A stretch of DNA of 64,000 bases from Grimontia indica. GTDB taxonomy: Bacteria > Pseudomonadota > Gammaproteobacteria > Enterobacterales > Vibrionaceae. The stretch is from contig NZ_ANFM02000031.1 of NCBI RefSeq assembly GCF_000333895.2, positions 1 through 64,000 of the forward strand, in the 5' to 3' direction. Positions 46,301-54,691 of this stretch are shown one piece after another (within the stretch, counting starts at the first letter, position 1; the number at the start of each line of letters is the position of its first letter). A model generated the notes under the pieces. The model did no database searches, was not told where the DNA came from, and saw nothing but the letters and a program-made list of their open reading frames with translations. A program made the position numbers and the translations under genes.

Positions 46301-49300
46301 AGCAGTGCTCAGTTGGATGACTTGATCAAAGACATGGAAGAGGTACTCACCAGTAACGGTAAACCCATCGACTTCGAATACGATCAGACGACAGGTGTTC
46401 TGTCTGGGCGGGTTGATGGTGAGTTGGTCATGACGCTGAGCTTTCCTGCTACCCAAGGCGTCGATGGATATGGTTTGGTCATCGAACCTTCTATCACGCT
46501 ATTCAAACCTGTTGACCACAATGCAGATGCAACATCAAACACGCGGGTAACGATTAATGGCGATCGCATTGTTATTTCCGTCTCTCTCGACACCAAGGAT
46601 TCTGATGGTGATGTGATAAGTGGCATTGCAGCGATTAGCGTTGATATTCAGGATGGTGAAGCGCCGGTGATTACCAACGCCCCTGCGTTGAATGTCGAAG
46701 AAAGCGATATTAACGCTAACGGCTCTAGCCCCAATCAGAACCGACCCGGTACCACGCCTGGTGGTGTGGGCACTGATCAGGATACAGCGACCGGGCAACT
46801 GGAAATCAATAGCGGCAGTGATGAAATTGCTGATGTAGCGATAAACGTTGGCGGCTTTGCCTCAGTAAATAGCGACAATAGTGAAGATGCGGGTGGTACT
46901 GCCATTCCACTGAGTTCTAAGGGCACCGCAGTCACGCTGGAGCTGACCAGTGATACATCTGCCAATAAGGTTTACACCGGTATGGCAGGCGCAAGAGAAG
47001 TCTTTACGCTAACCGTATTTCCGAATGGCACTTATACCTTTGCATTGCTTGGTGCTCTTGACCACCCACGAGGTGAAGAGAAAAACTCTCTCGCGATTAA
47101 CTTCCCTGTCGAAGTGACTGATGCTGATGGCGACAAAGCGACAGCCAATATCGTCGTAAATGTCCTTGATGATGTGCCATTTTCGTTGGAGACCGACGGC
47201 GTAGGAACAGGCGGCGGTAGTTTGGTAACGGAAGAAGGGAATTCATCTTCACGCATTACCATTCTGCCTGCGCGCAATCGTGGCGCTGATGATGCAACCA
47301 TCAAGTCAGTCACCATCAATGGCGAACAGCATGAACTGACACCGGGCATTAATAACCGGTTTACGGTCACCGAAGGGAGTGGCGGGCAAGAGCTCGGCAC
47401 CTTGGTGATTCATAGCCGCGGTACGGTGGAGTTCATCGCCAACGATGACATCACACACAGGGGCTCAACCAGTAACCGCATCACAGAATCTTTTAGCTAC
47501 GAAATTCTCGACGGCGATGGAGACATCGTTGTCGGCACCACGGAAATTGTGGTTGTCGATGCCCAACCGCAACTTGTCGTCCAAAACGCATCTGGTTTGG
47601 AAGACCAGGGCAGGGAGCCAGATCCTAACGATGATTTGGTCGGCAATCCTGCGGATGGTATAGCCATTAATATGACGGTTGACGTCGGTGATAACGACCA
47701 AAGTGAAACGGTTGATCGCGTTTTGATTACCTTGCCATCCAACGCTCACGGCACTTTCTATGCGAACGGTGCGGAGCTTCCCATCACTGGTAACCAAATT
47801 GAGTTGGCGGGCAACTTGTTCACGCCCAATGCTTCCAATGAACTTTGGACACTGCAAGGTGTGACCTTTGTCCCTGATCAGGATTACTCCGCATCTAACG
47901 GTGTGCCTACGTTTACCGTGACGGGATTTGTGGCCAACGGAGATGGCTCAGAACGTCAGTTAGATAACCAAACCTTCTCCATCACCGTTGAGGGTATTGC
48001 TGATGTGCCGATTTGGGAAAATTCAACGACAACGCTTTACTACCGAATTGATGAAGACAGTGACGGTGCAACACTCAACCTGAACGCAGAATTGGAAGAC
48101 AGGGATGATTCGGAAGAACTGAACTACATCCTGACACTCGACGCTGGCAGCGCCACCTTGTTGCTCAATGGCGCAGAGTTGACGCCGACAGGTGGCAAAT
48201 ACATCGTCGCAGCGGCGGATATCAACAATGTGGTAGTGAAACCTGACGAGAATTTCTCTGGTGACATAACGCTAACAGCGATTGCCCAAAGTAAAGAGAA
48301 AGACAACTTCGCGTCCGGTCAGCAAACGGCGGATTCAGAACCTCAAACCATCACGATTGCGGTTGACCCAATTGCGGATACCACCACCCTCAAAGTGACC
48401 CGAGCCAGTGGGCTGGAAGACGAGCTTATCGACCTCGCACCGCATATCTCACTGACAGATTCAGTAGATACAGACGGTTCTGAAGCGCTTTATGTCTGGA
48501 TCACCGGCGTGCCAACAGGTGCGAAATTACTCTTGAGTGATGGGACCGAGGTGCCGGAAAGTGGCGGTCTCTATGAGTTTGCGTATGCAGATATCAGTGG
48601 TTTGAAGCTTCAGCCACCACCAGAAAGCAATGTGGATTTCGCCTTGAATGTCAGAGGCGTGGTGAAAGACACGATCACAGTCACCAATGCCAGTGGTGTC
48701 GCCGAGACGGTGACTGATGTTTACGAGACTGGCGCAAAAATCCTCAACGTGGCTTTGAAAGGCGTGGCTGATGTGCCAGATATTGAAGCAGATTTAGGTA
48801 ATGTTTGGCAGCCAGTCATCGAAGATGGCGTGGAGACGGGGATTGAAACCACCATTCCGGAAGATGGAGAAGTTTCACTTTTGTTTACCATTAAATCTGG
48901 TGAGAAAGGGAGTTCTCTGCCTGACGATGACTCTGAAACACTGTCTACGCTGGTCACCAATATTCCCAAAGGCGTGACCTTATTAGATACCAATGATGAC
49001 GAAATCAACCTAGTTTATGCTGGCCTGGGTGCTAATGGTGAACCCCAATATCAGGCCAAGGTAGATGGGCTTTCAGACGTTAAACTGGTTCCTCCTCCTG
49101 GCAGCACAGATGATATCACGCTGACTGTCACCATTATCGTCACTGAAGATGATGGCGATTCTTTGACCGTCGATAAAGATGTCATTGTCCATATTGAACC
49201 GGAAATTGATGCGCAAGATTACACGCTCAACAGCCGTGGATTTGAAGACCAGAATGTGGTCGTTAATTGGCGTCCAAATACGGATGAAGGATTCACTGAT

Positions 49301-52300
49301 AACAACGAATCTATTACCGCTATTACCTTTTCGATGGCTCAGGCAGCGATTGACGCTGGTTATACGCTGACAATTGCCGGTGAATCAACGCCTATTACCT
49401 TCTCCGGAGGCGAAGCGGTGCTCTCCACTGATCAAGTGAGTAAGCTCTTATCGGGCAGTAATCTTTTACTTAGAGCCCCAGTAAACTCTGACCTCGACCG
49501 GGATCTTGATCTAAGCGTGAAGCTAACTGTTGAACAGAAAGACACTGACTCTTCGGCTATTGATACCAAAGAGATCACTGGTGATCTGAATGTCCTCATC
49601 ATCGCGACCGTAGAGAATACTGGAGACATCGAGCTAATTGATGCTTCCGATAATATTCTTTCGACGACCATTGTCGGGGAGGGTACTGGCTCAATATCAC
49701 TTTCCAGTCCTGATAGACGTTTGGCATTTATAACACCTGAAGGCGTAAACACAGACGGAAGCAGCGAGGAAATTATTACCCAGGTCGTGGTCACTTTTGT
49801 CGCTGATGCCAGTGGAACACCACTGACAGAGGAACAGCTTGAACTCTATGACCAGTTCTACGTGACAGGTGGGATCAATAATGGTGACGGCAGTTGGACT
49901 GTTCCTGCGAATGCATTAGATACATTGGCCATTACGACGTCTGCTAAAACAACGGCGCCTGTATATGCGCAAATCACAGCGCAGGTTCAGGATCAGGGGG
50001 ACGGAACTGAAGGAGACGTAAGTACTCCCGTCGAGCAGAAGCCCATTGTGCTGACACTGGACTTTCAGGGTGAGACAGATCAGACCGAGTTGGCAGGTGA
50101 TATATCGGTCAACTTGCAGAATGTGACAGGTGCTGAAGATAAATCGATTACATTTGGAGAGCAAATTGGCGACTTTATCCAGATAAATGCTGTGGATGCA
50201 CCCAATGATGAGTTATCACTGGTTATTGATTCTTCAGCGCTGTCGGCGATTGGCGCAGTGGCTTCTGGGATGTCGTTCAACTACGAAACCGGTGAATATG
50301 TTACCAAAGTACCAGTGGCCGCGGATGGGTCTGTTGATCTTTCCGCCATCGCTTTATTACTGCCCAGACATTTTGCCGGTGACGCAATACTTCCTATCAA
50401 ACTAGTCACGACAGACAAACTAAGCGGCGACATCAAAGAGCTTGATACGTCTATCTCCATTGTTATTGCTCCGGTGGTAGATGGTGTTACGACCGAAGTG
50501 AAAGTGATTCAAACTGACGGTTTGAACAGTGAAGAACAGCCCGTCGAGGATGAATCAGAATGGGTGCCAGTCGCCAACAAAGCCCTTGAAGATGGCATCA
50601 TAGAGCTGGATTTTACGTCGAAATTAATCGACCCCGATACGTCGCCCAATTCCGGTGTTGAAACCATCACTCAGGCTGTATTGACCGTTGACAGCTCCGT
50701 AGGTTTTTTTGTTGATGAAAGTGGTGAGAACCCGCAAAGCACCATCACTGTTTCCAGTGCTGATCTTTCCAAGGTTTACTTCAAGCCGATAGCGGATTTC
50801 AGTGGTGATGTCAGCATTAAAGTCGATACAACGGTCGAAGATAGGGCAGTGAATGATCAGACGAGCTTACCTGACTCTGTCACCGTTAAAACCATCTCAA
50901 CCAATGTGTCCTTCGAAGTCTTGCCAGTTAACGATCCGGTTACCTTCAGTGGTAATACTTCAGCGATTGCGGGCAACGAAGATGAGCAAATCGCACTAAC
51001 AGGAGTCACGGCAACGCTGCAGGACACTGATGGTTCTGAGAAGATTGTTTCGGTGAAACTCACCGGTGTGCCTGATGATTTCCAGTTGGTTTCGAATGGA
51101 AGCCAGTTGGTGCAGAACAGTGGCGGCGGCGACTGGACCATCAGTGTGCCACCTAACAGCCAAAGTTTCTCTCTTGATGATATTGCGTTTATTCCACCCA
51201 AAAACTTCAGTGGTTCAATGACGGTCGTCATGGTGGTTTACGCCAAAGAGAATTTACTCAGCACACCGAAAGAATACAGCACCACCATCGACGTTGTGGT
51301 TAACCCCATTGGCGATGGAGTAGACACTGAAATCACCACGTCGGTCTCCGGCACGGAAGACGAGAACATTGAGTTGCCTTTGGATGTCACGGTGATAGAT
51401 AAAGCATCGTCATATGATGGCTCGGGATTGTCTGTGACTGAGAATGGGCCAGAAGTGGTGAAAGTGGTGCTGACCAATGTGCCGGATTCCGCAACGATCA
51501 GCCTGCCGCCGGGTGTTGCCAGTGGGAGCAGTGCGGAAAAACAACCCGATGGAAGTTGGGTCGTTATCGCCAATCAAACCACGCTGTCTTCGCTTATTTT
51601 CACACCGGGAGATGCCAATGAAAATAACTGGGATGGGCAGCTTGAAGTGTCGATTCGCGCGGTAGATAACGGCGTAGAAGCAGACAGTTCTCTGTGGGTG
51701 AATCAGGTGATCGATGTCACCGTCACACCAGTCAATGACGAGCCAGAGTTAACCTTGCCAACTTCACTGGAAGCGGAAGAAGAAACGACCTTACTGATTG
51801 AATCTATACAGGTGAAAGATGTCGATGCGAATGAAACGGCTGGTGGCGTTATTTCTATTCGCTTGAGTGCTATTGATGGTGTGATTGGTTTACCGGACTC
51901 ACCACCATTGCCTTCAGGCGTGACTGTGAGTGGGCAGGGCACCAACAATATGACTTTGGAAGGGCCGTTGGATGCCATTAATGACGCTTTGGGTAATGGC
52001 GTCACCTACACGGGAGATACTAATTTCAGTGGTGAAGATACTCTGACCGTGACGGTCAACGATAACGGCAATTCCGGTGACGGAGGGGCGAAGACAGATA
52101 CGGATTCGGTCAGCATCAATGTACTGCCAAAACCAGACATTCCCACACTGACTCTGAATACGCCACAAACCGCTGCGGTTGCGGGGAGTGTCGCTTCCGT
52201 GATTCCTCTGCTTGGGCTGGCAGCTGCATTGACGGACCCGTCTGAAACGCTTTCGATCGAAATTCGAAATGTGCCTGCGGGACTAACATTCGTTGATGCT

Positions 52301-53485
52301 GATGGCGCAGCCATGGGGACAGGCCCTATTGGTGGTGTTGTGACGCTAACGCCGGCAGAACTCGCACAACTGCACGTAACGGGATCGTCTGTGCTGTCGA
52401 ACACCGTTGAAGTGGTTGCTATTTCAACGACAACGACGGGGGAATCGGCAGAATCTGATTCCATCGAACTTTCTATCAACGTGACTAACGCAGGCGAAGG
52501 GGCGATTGCAGCTGCAGATCCTGCCGTCGACAATGTTGTGGTATCGGGAACGGAAGATGCCACTCTGGAAGGTGGCGCTGGTGACGATACCTTGATTGGC
52601 GGGCTTGGTGCAGACATCCTCAGTGGCGGTGCTGGTGATGACAGCTTGTGGGGTGGTAAAGAAGGTGATGCGGACAACAGCATCGATAGGTTTGTTTGGA
52701 ATGCAGCAGATTTTGGCACCGCCGGCAGCCCTGCGACAGATACCATCGAAGATTTCGACACTGCAACGGATGTGGTGGATCTCAGCGGTGCGTTAAGCCT
52801 GCAAAACCTGAGTGGCCTTTCGGCGCTGACTGATATCCTCGCATTAACCGAAAGCGGTGGCAGCGCAACTCTGAGTGTTTCAGTTGGCGGAGATAAAGTT
52901 CAGGACATCGTTTTCAACGGCGTCAGTTTGGATGAAATGATTAATGGCATGGCTTCTGGGATGACCCAGGAAGAGCTCCTGACCTCTGTCATCGATAGCG
53001 GTCAGTTATATCTCGGTGACAATATCGGTAATGGAGAAAGCAATACGTTGGTCGCCGATGACGCAGGAGAAAGTCTGTTTGGTATGGGGGGCAATGACAC
53101 CCTGCAAGCGGGTAAAGGCGATGACATTCTCACTGGCGGTGAAGGAGAAGATCTGTTCGTTTGGCTGGAGTCGTCTTTGACCAATCCAGCGAATACAGAC
53201 AGGGTGACTGATCTGACGTTGGGGCAGGACAAACTGGATATCTCTGACTTGCTGACAGGGTTAAGCTCAACACCGGATGCATCTGATTTATTGCCATTTT
53301 TTGATGATGCAACCGTCGCTAACGATGGCACGATCACGCTTGCCTTGATTTCAAATGGGCAAACGCAAAACATCGTGCTGGAAAGCATGGATATATCGAG
53401 TTCAGGGCTTAGTCTGGCTGCAGGATCCAGTACTTCAGAAATCATTAACGCCCTTTACGACCAACAGGTTTTTAAAGTGGATTAA
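40307..53485 (+). CDS. Giant LapA/BapA-type RTX adhesin
   Basis: 4392 residues, strongly acidic, no Sec signal. N-terminal retention module (residues 20-128) ends in DPTQEFEAAAAGAAGG (A129-A135), the kind of di-alanine region cut by the periplasmic protease LapG when c-di-GMP is low. Next comes a VCBS/T1SS-143-like domain, four tandem repeats of about 325 residues (starting near residues 489, 812, 1141 and 1466), a further T1SS-143 unit near 1950-2120, then diverged Ig/cadherin-like domains with DxDGD calcium motifs. RTX nonapeptides lie near 4080-4125 (GGAGDDTLIGGLGADILSGG) and 4255-4290, followed by the C-terminal secretion region. Role: cell-surface attachment and biofilm. Unusual: a CATC motif at 74-77. 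Confidence 0.92.
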   Translation: MKTANTGSETSENIEKLSTSLTVEEGKVYLVQNNLAAPLTGSANVGAEGIVIASPNARYIVIKDGEPVLVSEPCATCIKLDDEGIQIIGLDENVTLAESEDAIALLDGDIAALQEAILAGVDPTQEFEAAAAGAAGGTSSSIGDFAVIQYNNTSVLAQAGFDTTFSPNAAAPADDDPLPILPPSGGESLSLTITESDLQPDQYPVNTVSSVLITASSLPLDATSFVIEPTAAEAIITELTADTLSGGEPLDYVLSADGKTITGSLNGETVVIIEVTGEQVGRDVSLTVSVTLNSPLDHNAEGSSAGLVTVTGDSINISMEIQGQDVSGNALDAPVSTTVTVLDGADPTLSPDSITIDENNVEYVSEPIPINLDVNSDALALIRFVETPELSDALSAITSNGASTSFVVEDNEIRVSLDSDPSSIVLSITLQPVAGATDQYAYVVAQNATIDESEASNDTLIPVTVEATDRDGDSGVGTFTVTFEDGDNASGENATIEGQYELTEDQLEEPALVANGTITLDAAADRLVPDSLEIANLTGLQTELNKLASGGEALSFQLTKTGNVVEITGTKPDGTEIVNITLTASQTSGTGAQGISIASVFTLDGPLDHLDPGQFADNQWVTISSASGTSEEIFDIKVELQVQDTDGDPLDAPISVTYKVEDGTTPLIDAADSTLIDPMVGEPASTTSESLGLEVGSDDIASLTWQLDSSFQTLIESLTSNGNPLSLLTPLSELNADGEPIQVGYTESGTTITVLTIELDQTSNEYKVTLAQPIDEPTDDKVELPLTVKVTDDDGDSTTSEFTLTINDAGNASGESAMESGGFEITENQLNEPAQTANGTITLDAKTDRLQPDSLSIANLSELQSELNELTSGGDALTFSIEPGTAGNVIELVGKKADGTEVVSLTLTTTQQPGSGAQGISIASAFTLNEPLDHIEDSKFADNKWVTINPASGSSEEIFDIKLQLQVLDTDNDALDAPIEVTYSIEDGIHPVIDAADVELVDPLKGGSASTASGSLGLTIGSDDIESLVWQLDSAFQTTIEGFTSNGNALSLLTPLGDINDSNQPIEIGYVDGTGTTGTTITVMTLTLDQVNNDYDVVLSQPIDQTTSNDKIDIPLSVKVTDKDGDTADSAFTVTIEDNDNANGVNVSVSGNYDLVEDQLNEPAQTANGSITLDATTDRLEPDSVFIANLSALQSELNELTSGGDALTFTIQPGTADNVIELVGKKADGTEVVSLTLTTTQISGSGAQGITIDSVFTLNLPLDHADPDKFADNQWVTIKSASGTSEEIFDIKLQLQAKDTDDDLLDAPIEVTYSVEDGIHPEIDVQDASVTDPNSGSTATETRSLGLDIGSDDIESLVWQLDGGFQTIVEGLTSNGNALSLLSPVSDLNDSDNPIEIGYTDGSGATVTVMTIALDAGNNQYAVTLSQSIDQPSDEKVELPLSVKVTDHDGDSDSSDFTVTVNDGSDASGESATVSGEYEITEDKLNEPAQTVNGTITLDAAADRLLPNSVSIANLTALIEELNELTSGGDALTFRIEAGTADNVITLVGEKGDGTEVASITLTTTQSAGTGAQGLSIASVFTLSEPLDHIEESKFADNQWVTVKPASGSDDEIFDIKVQLQARDTDNDPLDTPIEVTYSVEDGINAIMEVVDAELTEPANGDTPVSTTESLGLEVGSDDITSLVWDLDASLATQIEGLTSEGNALTLLTPLNELNGSNKTIEVGYIDGSGATITVLTVAIDQANNQYTATVNRPIEQPDSESVELPLSLKVTDDDGDTTTSDFTLTIKDGAPPSVDPVDSTLIDPIIGSTRSQENISLGITQGTDAIQSIEFYAPSGLEAALNAITSSGYQTSVQPQPFSSLTNEIVIVIDDPSLSASSSPANGDTVLTIKLDTDASGKPTGEYSVVLDLAVDQAGSDLELPIGVKVTDIDGDEVTGEFTVTIQDDDSAIIPSTDKTLPITEPDLTPDGAQVGYPDTSTVSLTVNARTDRLIPDDVRISSAQLDDLIKDMEEVLTSNGKPIDFEYDQTTGVLSGRVDGELVMTLSFPATQGVDGYGLVIEPSITLFKPVDHNADATSNTRVTINGDRIVISVSLDTKDSDGDVISGIAAISVDIQDGEAPVITNAPALNVEESDINANGSSPNQNRPGTTPGGVGTDQDTATGQLEINSGSDEIADVAINVGGFASVNSDNSEDAGGTAIPLSSKGTAVTLELTSDTSANKVYTGMAGAREVFTLTVFPNGTYTFALLGALDHPRGEEKNSLAINFPVEVTDADGDKATANIVVNVLDDVPFSLETDGVGTGGGSLVTEEGNSSSRITILPARNRGADDATIKSVTINGEQHELTPGINNRFTVTEGSGGQELGTLVIHSRGTVEFIANDDITHRGSTSNRITESFSYEILDGDGDIVVGTTEIVVVDAQPQLVVQNASGLEDQGREPDPNDDLVGNPADGIAINMTVDVGDNDQSETVDRVLITLPSNAHGTFYANGAELPITGNQIELAGNLFTPNASNELWTLQGVTFVPDQDYSASNGVPTFTVTGFVANGDGSERQLDNQTFSITVEGIADVPIWENSTTTLYYRIDEDSDGATLNLNAELEDRDDSEELNYILTLDAGSATLLLNGAELTPTGGKYIVAAADINNVVVKPDENFSGDITLTAIAQSKEKDNFASGQQTADSEPQTITIAVDPIADTTTLKVTRASGLEDELIDLAPHISLTDSVDTDGSEALYVWITGVPTGAKLLLSDGTEVPESGGLYEFAYADISGLKLQPPPESNVDFALNVRGVVKDTITVTNASGVAETVTDVYETGAKILNVALKGVADVPDIEADLGNVWQPVIEDGVETGIETTIPEDGEVSLLFTIKSGEKGSSLPDDDSETLSTLVTNIPKGVTLLDTNDDEINLVYAGLGANGEPQYQAKVDGLSDVKLVPPPGSTDDITLTVTIIVTEDDGDSLTVDKDVIVHIEPEIDAQDYTLNSRGFEDQNVVVNWRPNTDEGFTDNNESITAITFSMAQAAIDAGYTLTIAGESTPITFSGGEAVLSTDQVSKLLSGSNLLLRAPVNSDLDRDLDLSVKLTVEQKDTDSSAIDTKEITGDLNVLIIATVENTGDIELIDASDNILSTTIVGEGTGSISLSSPDRRLAFITPEGVNTDGSSEEIITQVVVTFVADASGTPLTEEQLELYDQFYVTGGINNGDGSWTVPANALDTLAITTSAKTTAPVYAQITAQVQDQGDGTEGDVSTPVEQKPIVLTLDFQGETDQTELAGDISVNLQNVTGAEDKSITFGEQIGDFIQINAVDAPNDELSLVIDSSALSAIGAVASGMSFNYETGEYVTKVPVAADGSVDLSAIALLLPRHFAGDAILPIKLVTTDKLSGDIKELDTSISIVIAPVVDGVTTEVKVIQTDGLNSEEQPVEDESEWVPVANKALEDGIIELDFTSKLIDPDTSPNSGVETITQAVLTVDSSVGFFVDESGENPQSTITVSSADLSKVYFKPIADFSGDVSIKVDTTVEDRAVNDQTSLPDSVTVKTISTNVSFEVLPVNDPVTFSGNTSAIAGNEDEQIALTGVTATLQDTDGSEKIVSVKLTGVPDDFQLVSNGSQLVQNSGGGDWTISVPPNSQSFSLDDIAFIPPKNFSGSMTVVMVVYAKENLLSTPKEYSTTIDVVVNPIGDGVDTEITTSVSGTEDENIELPLDVTVIDKASSYDGSGLSVTENGPEVVKVVLTNVPDSATISLPPGVASGSSAEKQPDGSWVVIANQTTLSSLIFTPGDANENNWDGQLEVSIRAVDNGVEADSSLWVNQVIDVTVTPVNDEPELTLPTSLEAEEETTLLIESIQVKDVDANETAGGVISIRLSAIDGVIGLPDSPPLPSGVTVSGQGTNNMTLEGPLDAINDALGNGVTYTGDTNFSGEDTLTVTVNDNGNSGDGGAKTDTDSVSINVLPKPDIPTLTLNTPQTAAVAGSVASVIPLLGLAAALTDPSETLSIEIRNVPAGLTFVDADGAAMGTGPIGGVVTLTPAELAQLHVTGSSVLSNTVEVVAISTTTTGESAESDSIELSINVTNAGEGAIAAADPAVDNVVVSGTEDATLEGGAGDDTLIGGLGADILSGGAGDDSLWGGKEGDADNSIDRFVWNAADFGTAGSPATDTIEDFDTATDVVDLSGALSLQNLSGLSALTDILALTESGGSATLSVSVGGDKVQDIVFNGVSLDEMINGMASGMTQEELLTSVIDSGQLYLGDNIGNGESNTLVADDAGESLFGMGGNDTLQAGKGDDILTGGEGEDLFVWLESSLTNPANTDRVTDLTLGQDKLDISDLLTGLSSTPDASDLLPFFDDATVANDGTITLALISNGQTQNIVLESMDISSSGLSLAAGSSTSEIINALYDQQVFKVD
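40691..40711 (+). other. Putative LapG cleavage region
   Basis: Encodes AAAAGAA (residues 129-135) just after PTQEFE. LapA-family adhesins are cut between two alanines in a TAAG/AAG context here. The boundary between retention module and exported stalk falls at this point. Confidence 0.65.
41771..45672 (+). repeat. Four tandem ~975-bp coding repeats in the adhesin
   Basis: Repeat starts lie near 41771, 42739, 43727 and 44702. Each encodes a copy with EDQLNEPAQTANGTITLDA near the start, LTSGGDALTF, SGAQGI, FADNQWVT, EEIFDIKLQLQ and a calcium-type KVTDxDGD motif at the end. The DNA is diverged at many silent sites, so the copies are not recent duplicates. Confidence 0.88.
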
Positions 53486-53638
53486 CAGGAGAGCTAAGTT
53501 TGCTCATTGAGTGGTCTTTGTTCAAGGTATTGAATTTGGACATAACTATTTTCGTCAATTGAGTCATCTGTCGATAGATTAAGACTATGCTGTTAGAGGA
53601 CGTTATTGTTTTTGCCTTCACATGCATTGAGATCTGGT

Positions 53639-54622
53639 ATGAGCACAGAACCTAAAACTTCAATCTTGACAGAAAGCGGTACAAACGAACTCGAGATTAT
53701 TGAATTTCGTTTAGAGAAAATTTTGCCTGATGGCTCTAAAAAGATCTGTTATTACGGTATCAACGTCGCCAAAGTAAGAGAGGTTATCCGCGTTCCCGAT
53801 ACCACGGACTACCCCAATGCACAGCCTAACGTGCTGGGGGTGTTCTCTCTTCGTGGCAAGTTGATTCCTTTGGTGGATTTAGCTCGCTGGCTTGGCGTGC
53901 CAACCAAGGATTGTGTCGAAGAAAAAGTCGTTATCGTTACTGACTTCAATAAGATGTCGAACGGTTTCTTGGTAGACAGTGTCAGCCGGATTCACAGAAT
54001 ATCCTGGGAAGAGGTGGAATCTCCCAGCCAGTTCCTCGAAGCCTCAGATCAAGATTGTGTCGTGGCGGTAGTGCGTCAGGAATCCAATCTCATCATGATC
54101 CTCGACTTCGAGAAAATCATTGCTGACATCAATCCAGAACTTAGCATGGAAAAATACGATGTCACCAAAGACAAAACGGTGGTTATCGATGATGCCATGG
54201 TGGCAAGGCGCGAAGCTAAAACCATCCTTGTTGTCGATGACTCGGCGTTTATTAGGCGTTTGATTGAAAACACGTTGAGATCGGCGGGTTACAATGTGAT
54301 CACCGCAAAAGACGGTCAGGAAGGGCTGGACAACATGATTGAGTTTGTCCGTCTGTGTACCGAAGAACAGCTGCCCATTACTGAATTCGTCGACGGTGTG
54401 GTCTCTGACGTGGAAATGCCGAAAATGGACGGCTTGCATCTGGTAAAAAGGCTGCGTGATATCGGTGAATACAAAGACATTCCGATTGTCATGTTCTCTT
54501 CCTTGATGAGTGAGGACAACCGCCGTAAAGCGCTGGATCTTGGTGCTAACGACACCATCACTAAACCAGAAATTGGCCGTATGGTTGGCTTGATGGATAG
54601 TTTGGTATTGAAAGAAGGTTAG
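53639..54622 (+). CDS. cheV: Chemotaxis coupling protein CheV
   Basis: 327 residues from MSTEPKTSILTESG (ATG at 53639; upstream TTG rejected). CheW-like domain at about 20-165 (YYGINVAKVREVIRVPD, NVLGVFSLRGKLIPLVDL) fused to a receiver domain at about 195-325 (ILVVDDSAFIRRLIENTL, phosphoacceptor in DGVVSDVEMPKMDG, then LGANDTITKPE). Couples receptors to CheA and may act as a phosphate sink. It follows the adhesin gene by 153 bases and ends with its own terminator. Confidence 0.93.
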   Translation: MSTEPKTSILTESGTNELEIIEFRLEKILPDGSKKICYYGINVAKVREVIRVPDTTDYPNAQPNVLGVFSLRGKLIPLVDLARWLGVPTKDCVEEKVVIVTDFNKMSNGFLVDSVSRIHRISWEEVESPSQFLEASDQDCVVAVVRQESNLIMILDFEKIIADINPELSMEKYDVTKDKTVVIDDAMVARREAKTILVVDDSAFIRRLIENTLRSAGYNVITAKDGQEGLDNMIEFVRLCTEEQLPITEFVDGVVSDVEMPKMDGLHLVKRLRDIGEYKDIPIVMFSSLMSEDNRRKALDLGANDTITKPEIGRMVGLMDSLVLKEG

Positions 54623-54641
54623 TCGGCTGCCAACAGAAGTG

Positions 54642-54670
54642 AAAAGCGCCAAATAGGCGCTTTTCTTCTT
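54642..54670 (+). terminator. cheV terminator
   Basis: AAAAGCGCC and GGCGCTTTT pair around AAATA; T residues follow (TTTTCTTCTTTT). Confidence 0.88.
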
Positions 54671-54691
54671 TTAAGCGATTGAGCATTGAAG

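Noticed and set aside
52006-52761. Minus-strand ORF of 251 residues inside the adhesin
   Set aside because: Antisense of the adhesin reading frame, rich in Ser/Pro/Val, with no ribosome site.
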